Origin: Carallia brachiata
Lineage: Eukaryota > Streptophyta > Magnoliopsida > Malpighiales > Rhizophoraceae
Assembly: GCA_021464245.1 (NCBI GenBank)
Contig: JADCRB010000013.1
Location: 8,778,895 to 8,842,894, forward strand
DNA length: 64,000 nt
Reading direction: 5' to 3'
Shown: positions 36,440 through 47,550 of the stretch, one piece after another
Layout of the letters: each line of letters begins with the position of its first letter
Position numbering within the stretch: the first letter of the stretch is position 1
Translations under genes and position numbers: made by a program
Notes under the pieces: model-generated
What the model saw: the letters and a program-made list of their open reading frames with translations, nothing else
Told to the model about the DNA's origin: nothing
Databases searched by the model: none

Positions 36440-37322
36440 GCACAATGCATATGATTCACGTTTCTTTTAATTTTTTCTTTAAATTTTTTGTGACCCAATT
36501 AGTTGCTATTTTGTGTGGTCCAGATTAGTGCAATAAATGTTCGGTGTTCTAATTCAATCTTTCCATAAAGTGAATCAACTATTCAAATATTGTTTATCTC
36601 ATGCCCAACCAATTTTGAATTCCAAGTCTCTGCTAGTCTTGGCATAAATTCTCATCTATTAGGAATAGGTTACAATGAAGGAATTCAAACTCTGAGCTAA
36701 TATAGAGATAAGCACACCAAATCACTAATTAAGCCGATCACAAAAATTTTCTTAAGAGGTTGATGGCATATTTATTTCCCTGGTCGCGGAGATGCCTAAA
36801 AATTTGATAAGCAATAGATTGAATTTAAAGAAAAAAAATATTTTTTTTGTAAAAGTCACACATGATTTTATATGATACATATCTATTTTTTTTTATCTTT
36901 TATTTCAAATAGATTTCACATGTTGTATAACAAAATATTATAAGTAAGTTATACTAAAAAAAAAGTGAATCAAATTAGAAATTTTTTTTTATATGTAAAA
37001 GGATAAATTAAATAACAATTATTAGCGGCTTAAAGGCTTAATTAATTATACAAATAACCCTGAAGGCACACTTTATTTTACCGAACTTTTTCCTTACAAA
37101 TATATACATGAATTTTTTCTCTTTTGTCACGGACATTCCTGCCAAGTATTCCATTAGAATCAACAACGGAGAGATCAAAATGACTTCATTTTTACTTAAT
37201 TTTTTTATTTTTTCTATTTATGGATAATAAAATACCATATTTTTCAACTAAAAGCGATAATTAAATTATATCATGAACTAAGAATTTTTTTTTGACATAA
37301 ACTAGTTGGGATTATTGTGTTG
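36440..37322. other. RNase upstream region, spacer
   Basis: It contains the boundary motif (36768-36830) and a segment (37070-37200) shared with 22530-22640 and 17490-17560. About 36838-37010 is T- and A-rich and has no counterpart in U1. No gene is seen. Confidence 0.45.
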
Positions 37323-37470
37323 GATTGATCATTGGAGTAGTCAATCCTGACCCAAGTGAGAAAAATCTACCGAGAGAGCAGCCCGTTCCCGAACAAGCGC
37401 CCCCAATACCAAGGGCTGTTCTCGTTCGTGAATTGGAACAACTTCTGATTTCTGATCATAAGCGGAGGCT
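37323..37470 (+). other. Short coding-like fragment of unknown origin
   Basis: An open frame starting at 37325 (78 codons) encodes a Pro/Glu-rich stretch (DPSEKNLPREQPVPEQAP) and then VLVRELEQLLISDHKRRLQL. Its composition is more like coding DNA than the surroundings. After about 37470 it merges into shared unit sequence, so only the first part is foreign. It could be a fragment of a captured gene or of a transposon polyprotein; I do not recognise it. Confidence 0.25.
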
Positions 37471-37822
37471 ACAACTCGATAACTTTAACAAAAATAAAAT
37501 GACAAGAACAATCAAATGCATCGTGATCTTGGCGGCCCGCTTTCCTCTGGCATACATATAAGACTTTTAAAGTACGTGTCTGGAGAAAAAAAATTGTTAG
37601 ATGAGTGTTAGATTAGTGTTTGTAACGTAATAATTTTAAAATTTTTTATAATTGTAATAATAAAATATGGAAAGAGAAAAAAAAATTAAATTTTTATTAC
37701 ACTTTTTATTAATATAATTACAAAATTTTAAATTTATTAAATTACGGATATTTTGACGTATAACCACCGTCTTCATTAGAAGTTTAAAATAAAAGCAGTG
37801 GCCCATGGTGGCAAGGACCACG

Positions 37823-37823
37823 A

Positions 37824-37882
<59 letters not shown>

Positions 37883-37996
37883 GAAGGGTCAGACCCAGTC
37901 TATGTGGCTACTATATTGAGCACAGATGCCCCACAAGTACCTTTCAATACAAACTATAAAGTCCCCACAGGCGGGGAGGACCACGTGATTTATTTA
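37823..37996 (-). mobile_element. 3' end of a non-LTR retroelement with long target duplication
   Basis: A segment of about 135 bp is flanked by near-identical copies of GGACCACGAGATTTATTTAT (37815-37834) and GGACCACGTGATTTATTTAT (37978-37997). Read on the minus strand it ends in an (AATA)n/(AAT)n tail (plus-strand 37826-37881). The body contains CTGTGGGGACTTTATAGTTT and ends near TGGGTCTGACCCTTC. The duplicated target plus 3' simple-repeat tail is the signature of target-primed reverse transcription, as for RTE-type LINEs or SINEs. Confidence 0.7.
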
Positions 37997-37997
37997 T

Positions 37998-40900
37998 GAG
38001 GACGATGACATTTTGCAAATAGGTGGAGGTTATGTTATTCGTTGATAATGGCTTCTTTGGTGGCCATTTAACGATTATTGACGATGCTCTGCAATGCTGT
38101 TATCTAGCGAACGAGATCGGGTGTGAATAATCATCTGTGGTTTACTTGCTACTCACAAATGGTGGTGGTCGGCGAACTTTTTACGTGCAATTAGGCGGGC
38201 AAGGAAATTGAACGCAATCACAAGTACGAGTAATAATAATCGTTAATTACAGTTTAGACGTCTTTTTATGAATGATGGTTAATGGTTAAGATTGAGGCAT
38301 GTAGGCCTGTTCATGAGTGCGTCCAAATTCCCGCATCCATGTAAAATTCCTTCACTCGTTTTAAAAATTTTTTAGTCATGTTTAATTTAGTTTTGTAAAG
38401 GGATTTTTCTTGAGAAATCTAAGGTTTTCTTTTATAAATAATTTCCACCAAAATACGTTTGAGCAGCGAAAGCCCATAAAGATAGTGGGACTGGAATGTG
38501 AAATTTGATAGAATAATGAATAATGTGAATAGTTACACCTTTTTTTTTTGATAAAAAAATATACATCATTGATACGTACGTCATTACAAGTGTGAGTTAA
38601 AATCGGAAGTCATTTGTTACGTTCTCATTCAATTTTTTTTATAAAAAAAATCTGCCTTTTAAACACTATTAGAATTGAATGGGCATTCTCCATATTCAGT
38701 TTCGGTATTAATGAATTTTGAAATAAATACCGTACTATACAAATCAATCTATTTTACAGAGAAAACGACGACAGTAAAAGCCAAATTTATGCCAATAAGA
38801 GAGCAAATTCACCGAGTTACTTTCAAACTATCACTTTGGTGGTTGTTATATCTTTTTCCATTCAACTGAAAAGAGGATAATATAATATTAATCTGTCTTG
38901 ACTTTTTTTCCTTCGAAGAAGCAAACAAATTTGGGGCACAAAAATGATTTCATTACTTAAGAATTGGGGTTTAAGCCAATTAAATTAGGAAATTTTTAAT
39001 TTGATTTATATAAAATGAGTAAAAACAACAAGTAGGGAAGAATTAAAATTGAATTCAGAAGTGCAACACCGAATGTAATTATTTTCATCCAAATTTTAAG
39101 CTCAAACTTGAAGCTAATTAACATATGCATAATAAATGTGCATATTTACAAAATGTGAAACAGTAGACGGTGAGTTTTCTGACACATTTTACTAAATACT
39201 TATGTGCCATGGAAACTTTTTTATTTCTTGTCTCCCATATGCGCACCGGTTTTTTTTTTTTTTTCTGTGACTGAATTGTTAAAAAAATAAAAATAAAGCA
39301 AGATTAAAAAAATAAATAAGCAACTAAACAGGATTGTGAATAGCTAGATGGTACAAAAATATATAAAAGGGAATAAAAATTATTGAATATCTTACTCATA
39401 TGATATAATCTTTACTCAAAACGTAGTCTTAAAACTCATATTGAAACCTGACATAGTATGAGATTTGATTTACTGAATTAACGGTTCGACTGTTAATCGG
39501 ACAATCAGATTAGTAGATCAAATCTTATCTTTTAAAATATAATTAATATTTTTATAATATATAAAATTTTATTAAAATAATAGTTGTGTGTATATTTATA
39601 AGTGTTATTAATAAAATAATAAAATTATACGCCATTTTCTTGGAAAATGAAAAGTAATTTTTTAATATTGACTCGACTGATTTAGCCTTATCATCAAATT
39701 GACCGAATCAAGCAATTTTTTCTTGATATTCATTATCCCGTCAAATTAGAGAATCAATCGTCGCGTGAAAGTCTTACCTTCTCGTTCTTCGTTGGAGTGG
39801 AGTCGAGCCATTAAAGAAGTAAGGGATAAATGGAAAGTTGAGTCCCTATTTTTTAAAATTTTGTTGCTACCTTCGACGTGGGCCTTCCGTCAATATGAAT
39901 TTCGATTCTCTGTTAAGAACAAAAAAATTGTAGTGAATGAAATATTATTAGAATAATTATCAACTGTTGTAATTAAATAATTAAGAAATTTATATGTACC
40001 ATAAATTTATGAATTCAATTTTTGATAAGATGTTTAATAAGATTAAAAGTATGTTTGTTTTGATACAATTGTGAAGTGATTTGATGCTGTTTGTTAGGCT
40101 CTAAAAATTAGTAAAATGGTTCTTGCCCACCCTATGTAATAGCTGTTCAATCCTATATAACGAATTTAGAAGGTGTCACACTTTTTTTTTTTATGTTTTT
40201 CATAAAAAAAAAAAAAAACCTATCAGATAAATGTGGCGTCCGATGTTTACCTACTACTTTTTTGCTAACATGGCACACCGTTTTCTCTCATCCGTCCCCT
40301 CTTTTTTTTGAACCGAAGAAAATGTGCATCATCAATATATATGTTATCATATTTGTAAGTTAAGACAGAAGTACTCGTTAGCGTTCTCATTAAATTTCCC
40401 TTATAAAAGAACCTACCACCTAAATATTGTTAGGTTTGAGTGAACTTTTACACATCCAACCTCGATATTAACATGTCTTGAACGAGACGAGATGCAAAAT
40501 ACATTTTTTAAATGAAAAGCGTTGTCATTGAAATTCAAACCTAAATTACTACAGAAAAAAATACATTAAATCACTATCTAAATTATCACCTTGCTTATAT
40601 CCGTCCAATTATTCTCATTATTCTGCATTTTCTTTTTCACTGACTGCTAAGTCTATAAATCCCAATCAAAATCACTAAACCTACAGACTAGCTTCCAAAA
40701 TTGCTTTAACAAATCTTTTCATTTTCCAAATTTCATAAATTTCTAGGTCCATGTTTTTAAAACATTTTTATTTATTTTTAAAAAATAATTTGCTGCTTAT
40801 GAAAAATAAAAATTCTTCGATTTGCTTAATATTTTCATCTGAATGTTCTTCTATAAATCTCATGACATTTAATAATTAAATTGAGAGTTATATTACAGAC

Positions 40901-41699
40901 GTTCATTCATATACTAAACTTTCGTATTTGAAAGAAATTGTTGATTTTTGCACAAGACAACGAGATATATGTGACTTTTAAAATTAGTTTTGATTTTAGC
41001 AATTGCAATAACTATAATAGAAAGAAATTTTTACGAATTAATTTCGTAGAGAATCGATAACGCAATTGCATTTGAGATAAAATACTAGATTATTATATGG
41101 TTAATGAAATATATTTACATGAAGACATAAATAGTTATCATATGCGCTTTAATTTGCATACACCGTCCCATTTTCGAAAAATTTGAATCAATGTACACCC
41201 CAATTGTTTACCGGTGACCTTAAGAAAATTTTCATGATATTGGCGTATTATAGGATTATGAAAACCAAATTTTCATGATTTTGGGATATCTGGTGAGATT
41301 TTTTGGAAAAACAAATATCGTCACATTTTTGCCTACTATATATTCACTTGCCGACAGACTTTTCGTCAAAGAGCAAGATTATTAAATATCATTAAATATC
41401 AGTAGAGTAGTGACGATTTATTATTTTTTTGGTAAATTTAATTATTTAACGTATATTACTTTATTAAAATGTCAAAACTACTCTTGTGAAGAAAAAAATT
41501 TTCTCCTTTATAATAAAGTGGCTTGCCAAAAAAATAATGATAAATATTCATCTTAAACGATGATTTAAATCTTAGTCAAACAACTAAGGAAAATGAAGCA
41601 AATTTTTTTTTTTGGTTAGAGACGAGAAAAAAAAAACACTCATAATGTTCGATGACCACACAATACCGAAAAACGTAAGTGTGAGCGATAAGTAACTAA
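37998..41699. other. U3 spacer
   Basis: No gene is seen. From 39776 it parallels U2 (25826 on). Before that, 38000-39770 is unique within the window and AT-rich, with repeated GACTCGACTG / GGTTCGACTG words at 39480-39700 that resemble the element at 8965-9425. Confidence 0.45.
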
Positions 41700-42416
41700 G
41701 GGTCTGTTTGGGTTAGCTGTTGAATATTGTGTTATGATTGCTGATTGCTGCTGCTGATTGCTAATTGCTGATTTCTACTTACTGTTATTGATAAAATTAA
41801 TAAAGTGTTTAGTTAATTTCATACTTACTGTTACTGTTGAATAATGAAATGTCTAATTTAGACATATAATTTGTATAGATATATCATATTAAATATTTTT
41901 ATTTTTATATTTTATATTTTTATATTTTAGAATAATCTTTTATAAATAATATTGAGAAATATTTTACTTAATTTTAACTTTTTAAAAAAATATTAATTTT
42001 TATTAAATGATAGAAATTATTATGTTTGAGATTTTTTTTTTATAAATGTCAACATTAAAAAAAATTGAAATGAAAAAAATATTATTTAAGAATATTTTAA
42101 AAAAAATTATTGAAGTTATATAAATACTAATAAAATAAATTAACATATCTAAAAAAATAATAGTAAAATTATATAAATATTATTTAAGGGTAATTTAGTC
42201 TATATAAATTATTATTAATATTAAAATGTGAAAAGTAATCCAAAAAACAGCAAAAAGTAAGTCGGACCTACTTTTCAATCAATTGCTGTTAAAAGTCAAA
42301 TAAGGAAATAAGCAGAATTAAAAGGCAATACTAAAAAATTTACCAAACACCTATCTTCCTACTTTTTGAAAATGAAACGCAAATACACCCTTTCAAAAGT
42401 TAACTCAAACACCCCC
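41700..42416. mobile_element. Tourist-like (PIF/Harbinger) MITE with TAA target duplication
   Basis: The element starts GGGTCTGTTTGGGTTA and ends TAACTCAAACACCCCC, near-perfect terminal inverted repeats. TAA flanks both ends (41697-41699 and 42417-42419). Unit U2 shows the unoccupied site: AACTAAGTAT near 28318, where this copy has AACTAA, the element, then TAAGTAT. Three-base TAA/TTA duplications with GGG(T/C)CTGTTTGG-type ends are typical of PIF/Harbinger-derived MITEs. A degenerate (CTGATTG)n array lies near the left end (41740-41770). No transposase frame. Confidence 0.9.
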
Positions 42417-42420
42417 TAAG

Positions 42421-44344
42421 TATTAATTCAAAGAGTAATGCTATTATTATCAATTAACTTTTTCAAAACACTGTAAACGATAAATGAGGAGAGAGAGGTG
42501 GAATTAAAATTAAATTTTTTTCTTTCAATATTTTTACTCTGTTAAATTTAATTTATTACATCAATTAATTTTTTATGTATTCATTAAAATTAGTGGAACA
42601 AAATAATCAAGAAAAATATCCTCCAAAACCCTAAAAACCCCTCCATATGTCATTTAAAGTAGTAGCGTAGTTAGTGATTTAGTATATTTTTTTATACATT
42701 ATCTTAAATTTGATCCTCTAACCGTTGCTTGTCTTTAATAAACAAAAATTTATATTGAAAGCATTGAGACATAAGAAATTTTCACTAAATCTAATAATTC
42801 TCAGACAATAAATTTTCCTAAAACAAATTAATGAAAAAATAAACCGATAACTCCCAACTTCGATGCATAAATGCCACGACCAAATCAAGATTATATTCTC
42901 TTCTTTGTTGTTAGAAGAAAAAAAAAAATTAAAGAATCTCGATGTGATCGTCAATGCCAATATCTCCAAACAAGCAACATTGAAATTACTGAGATTTATT
43001 ATTCTGTTTTCTTCTTTGTCATTAAACAACCCGTGTCCCACGTGCACCAATCACCACAGAATGTTCTTCTAGCATTTATTATTTGAAAACTATTTAGTGA
43101 AATTTATTAAATAAATTAAAATAATATTAAAATGATATTTAACTCTGTATGATTGAAATTAAAAAAAATTTAAGTTGTTAGGTGTCTTTTAATGATTTAT
43201 GTAATTAATTTAGTATTAATTAAAATTAAACTGTATAATAGAATTTTTATTATTTTTCTTTTTCATCATCTTAAATATTTTAATTTAATCAACTGTTGTC
43301 GTGTGGCCTCTTTGCAGTTCACTGTTCACATCATAATCCTTTTTTTTTTTTCCTTTTTTTTTTTTCACACGTATTTAGGTCTTTGTATTTGTGTCATTTA
43401 TTTTGGTATGTATCACTTTCGACATAAGTTGGCCTATCGTCTTTTGCCTGTGTGTGTTAAATCGGACCCTAGCTTCTAATGTGAGTTTGGACCACAATAG
43501 GACTTGTAATAAATGGAGGAGGTGGGTTGGGACCAGAAAAGGGGCATGCAAGACACGGAGTCTCCATTGGAAAGGGTTAGTGTAATCCAAAATCTTTTAC
43601 AAGTGGATATGATAGGTGTGATGCTTTTAAGAGACGGTGTGATCACTTTCGTTTTATCTGTTTTGCCTGCTTGCTTTGTCCCTTTCGTGTTCTTGTTGCA
43701 ATCATCTAGTCATAGAAAAAAATACCATGTAAGTTAGTACACTTGGTTTCAAGAGTAAAATATTTTGGACATGAGAATGGTATGCTCTGCTTCGGCTTTC
43801 TATGATGCTCTAGTCGAGATGGTGAAAAAAATATGATGATTGAGATATCCATAAATGGTAATATTAGCAAATATTTGAAGTAAAAATACCATAGTGGAGT
43901 CATGAAAAAAAGCAGATTATTATAGGAATAAATCCTGAATTTTGTGTATTTTTACTGATCGATCAAGTAACACATCTTATAAAGCAACAATTCGTCTCTT
44001 ACAATTTTTTTTTTTTTTTGAGTGGCCAAACTGGTACACCGCTAATGGAAAGTAGCAGATCTCATTGTCTTGCACGCGTATCATGCATAAGTATAAAAAT
44101 TGATCGTCTGACATGACACTTGGCATTTATTAAAATTAAAACATATAATAAAATAAAATGTTAAAAAAATCTATTCATGTGTTCCCTCTCTTCTCTCTCC
44201 CTTTTTCTCTCACCTAACAAAAATTTAAAAATTGTTCTTCCTCAAACCAATAGCAATTAACCAACAAGAAGTGGAAAAACCAATAAATCCGTAATTTTTC
44301 TCATTAAAACCCAAATCAAAATAAACAAGAGGGGAAAATTTATG
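42421..44344. other. U3 spacer shared with U2
   Basis: It parallels 28320-30600. Open frames at 42871-43086 and 43391-43737 are not conserved in frame in U2. No gene is called. Confidence 0.5.
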
Positions 44345-45545
44345 TTCTGGCATCCAAAAGACTAATTGGCAAGAGAGGTCGCATGTTCACTAACGAGGAG
44401 CATTGGAGTGGTTCTTATGCGACAGTGCTTTGTGTCTTAGATATTCTCCGCAATCCAAAACTATTTTTCATGTTTTGAGGGATTGCCCCCTTACTCATGT
44501 TGTTTGGGCTAATTCTGTCATAGGGAGAATGCATCCTGATTTCTTTATCTTGTCACTGGAGGATTGGATGAATAAAATTCTCTTGGAGCGACTCCAAAGT
44601 CGCTATTCTTCTGACGATGGCGCGTATTTCCTTTGCACCTGTTGAGTCCTTATGGACGTCACGTAACGATGAAGTCTTCAGTTTAGTGTTTGGATTGTAA
44701 GATTTTGGTGAGAAAGAAAGTAGAGAGAAAAAAAATGATTTAAAAAAAAAGTTGTGAGAAAAAAAAAGTAATAAATTCGTCTTTTGGATAGATGAAAATT
44801 TAAAAGAAAATGATTAAAAGTAAATTGATACGTTTAGATTGTATGAGAAAGTAATAGAAAAATAATTATATATTTAAAATTACTAAAATATACCTTTCTT
44901 AATAATATGAGTTGAATAAAGCTTTTTTCGGTTATGGGCATTTTTGTCATTATACTACTAGTGCATTTTTTTTTTTGTTTTTAAAATGGGTATATGACAG
45001 ATGGCCGTGTTGCACGTCCCATTTTCCATCAGATTCCCATGGTACCTTTCACATGCTTTTCTCGCGTAAACCAAACAGCAGAAAATGCCTAAAAAATCGA
45101 GTTTTCTTTCACATTCCTTTCACATGCTTAAACCAAACAGAGCACAAAGGACAAAGGCTCTCTTCCTTTTACTTACAGTGAAAAATTGAAGGACTGAGAA
45201 TGGATGCATGTTCGACTCTCATGGCTTTAGAGCATGAGCATAGCCAGTTCAATTCGACTAGTCTCATGGGAGCCTCCTTCTCCCGACTTTGTTAAAATTA
45301 ATGCTGATGGTAGTGCTTAAGGAAATCCAAGGAGCGCTAGTTTTGGAAGAATATTGAGAGATACTTTTGGATGTTGGATTCTAGACTATATGGGCTTTGG
45401 CTGGCTGAACTACTAACATGGTGGCGGAACTCATAGGAATATGACGTAGTCTAGAGCTGTGATGAGAGTTAGGCTGTCCACAAGTAATTCTAGAGACGGA
45501 CTCCCTTGAAGCTCTTCATCTGATATTGGGCAAGCAACATTCTTC
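44345..45545 (+). pseudogene. LINE 3' relic (zinc-finger-RVT and RNase H), copy in U3
   Basis: It encodes IFHVLRDCPLTHVVWANSVI and LSLEDWMNKILLERL (zinc-finger-RVT region), then after an insertion PSPDFVKINADGS-like sequence (about 45279-45315) and an RNase H core with many stops. It keeps the zinc-finger part that the U2 copy lost. A MITE (44681-45146) splits it. It ends close to an A-run (45559-45577). Confidence 0.82.
44681..45146. mobile_element. MITE inserted in the LINE relic
   Basis: About 466 bp present in U3 and absent from U2 (the junction there is near 30877). The ends read TTTAGTGTTTGGATTGTAAG and, reverse complemented, GCTCTGTTTGGTTTAAGCAT. The interior resembles the repeats at 8332-8590 and 12755-12990 in reverse orientation. 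A clean target duplication is not visible. Confidence 0.65.
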
Positions 45546-45629
45546 TCATCTGCTATCTCAAAAAAAAAAAAAAAAAAGTAAGACTAACATCATTTGTACC
45601 GCTAGGGATTCTAAATTATTTAATTGATA

Positions 45630-46212
45630 CTAGTAAGACTCATGCGATGTGCAGATTTAATCATAATTATTAATAAAAAATAAAATATTTTCCATTTTGG
45701 GTATTATTTTTTTAGAAATTTTTAAATTTTTTTGAGAAAATAAAACAATTTTTTCTTTTTTAAAAAGAAAATTTTGGAAGTATTTTTTTTTTAATTTTTT
45801 TCTCATTTGAGGAAATTTTAACGTAATTCTTTTTTCTCCTTTTAAGAAAAGATAGGTGAATTTGAGCGACTTTTCATTTATTGAGAGATTTTCTTAATAT
45901 TTTTTTAGTTAACAAATTTTTTTAAATAGCAGAATTCAACAATATTTTTTTAATTTTTTATTTTATTAGAAAATTTTATATTTATAAAGATTTAATTAGA
46001 GTCAAAGTAGTATTATATGAATTAATAGAACTCTTAATAGATTACAAATACATTTATATTAATTGATGTGTAGAATTCTAATCCTCATTGTAATAGAATT
46101 TTGATAATTATAAAATATTTTAATATTTTTAATTTGTAAATTTATAGAAGTCGTCAAGTGGTAGAGAGAGAGAAACGAAAATTTTCTTTAAGCTCTAATT
46201 TTATATACTTAC
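45630..46212 (-). mobile_element. Helitron-like non-autonomous element H1
   Basis: On the minus strand the left edge is a Helitron-type 3' end: an imperfect hairpin CTGCACATCGCATGAG, then a short spacer and CTAG (45630-45633). The other end contains the TATATAAA-type 5' start. It shares an ordered series of words with H2-H4, such as AAGATTTAATTAGAGTCAAA and TATATTAATTGAT. No Rep/helicase frame. Confidence 0.6.
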
Positions 46213-46815
46213 ACTAATAGTTGACCATCGTGATGCGCGGATTTAATCATATTTATTAATAAATTTATTTTATTTTATTTAAAAAAATAAAAAGACATTC
46301 TAATTTTGAGCATTATTTTTTAGGAATTTTTATTTTTTTTTAGAAAATAAAGCAATTTTTTTTAAAGAAAATTTTGGAAGTATTTTTTTATTTTCTTCTA
46401 ATTTGAGAAAATTTTAATGTAATTCTTTTTTTTTTCCTTTTTAAGAAAAGATATGTAAATTTGAGATTTTTCATTTATTGAGAGATTTTTTTAATATTTT
46501 TTTGTTAACTTATTTTTTCTTTTTAAATAGGAGAATTCAAGAATAGTTTTATTATTATTTTTTATTAAAAAATTTTATAATTATAAAGATTTAATTAGAG
46601 TCAAAATAGTATTATATGAATCAATAGAATTCTTAATAGATTACAATTACATTTATATTAATTGATTTATAGAATCTTAATTTTTATTATAATAGAATTT
46701 TGATAATTATGAGATATTTTAATATTTTTAATTTACAAATAGTTATAGCATTTGCCAAGTGGTAGAGTGAGAAAACTAAAGTTTCCTTTTTTGTTCAGCT
46801 TTATATACTTACATA
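46213..46815 (-). mobile_element. Helitron-like non-autonomous element H2
   Basis: This is a second copy in the same orientation directly beside H1. The 3' part has GATGCGCGGATTTAATCAT near 46231. The 5' end on the minus strand reads GTAAGTATATAAAGCTGAAC (46795-46814), the common start of this family. Confidence 0.6.
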
Positions 46816-46989
46816 TAAATATAAATTTATTATAGTAGAGCAAGATTAAAAATTAGAAAAAAACTTTTCAAATTCTATATCATGTAATTGACATTTACTA
46901 TAAGAAGAAAAGATCGAAAGCTAACCAAAAATCACTCAAATATGGGTTGAAATGATAGAAAAGCATGGGGTTTCTAATACAAGCCATAG

Positions 46990-47550
46990 AATATAAATAT
47001 ATATAAAACTGAAACTGAAAAAAATTTCAGTCATTCTCTCTATAACATGTGGTAACTTTTCATAAATTTATAAATTAAAAATAATATAAAAATATTTTAT
47101 AATTATGAAAATTTTATTACAATTAAAATTAGGATTTTATAAATCAATTAATATAAATTTAATTATAGTCAAATAAGAATTATATTAATTTATATATTCC
47201 AAATTTAACTATAACTAAATTTTCTAATAAAATAAAATAATAAAAAATATTCTCAAATATTCTTTTTAATTGAGAAAAAATTAAAAAATCTCATATTTAC
47301 CTATCTTTTCTTAAAAAAAGAAAAAAATTAAGCTCAAATTTCCTCAAAAGAGAAGAAAATAAAAGAAGCACTACTTCAAAATCTATATTTTTTATTCATT
47401 CAAGAGAAAAAAAAATTATTTTCTTAAAAAATGTTTAAAAAACTCCAAAAAGAAATACTAGATATTAAAGTATCTTTTTATTTTTTCTTTTAAATAAAAT
47501 AAACTAAAAATAAATTTATCAACCTGTGCATCATACAAGTTTATTACTAG
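46990..47550 (+). mobile_element. Helitron-like non-autonomous element H3, opposite orientation
   Basis: It begins ATATATAAAACTGAAACTG and ends with an imperfect hairpin CTGTGCATCATACAAG, then TTTATTACTAG at 47550. Its body is the inverse of H1 and H2, so H2 and H3 form the arms of a large inverted repeat. Confidence 0.62.

Larger units (their letters stand above)
33205..45555. repeat. Amplified unit U3 (contains the intact RNase gene)
   Basis: U3 runs from the boundary motif at 33205 through the conserved 3' segment, the RNase gene, a second boundary motif (36768-36830), and then the long stretch 39776-45545 shared with U2. Private insertions are at 33584-33812, 34260-34805, 37836-37972, 41700-42416 and 44681-45146. 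The stretch 37200-39775 has little match in the other units. Confidence 0.8.

Noticed and set aside
17083..45555. The RNase cluster as a self-incompatibility (S) locus
   Set aside because: No F-box gene is present in 64 kb and the one intact product is acidic by hand count. The intron pattern alone does not separate S-RNases from S-like RNases.
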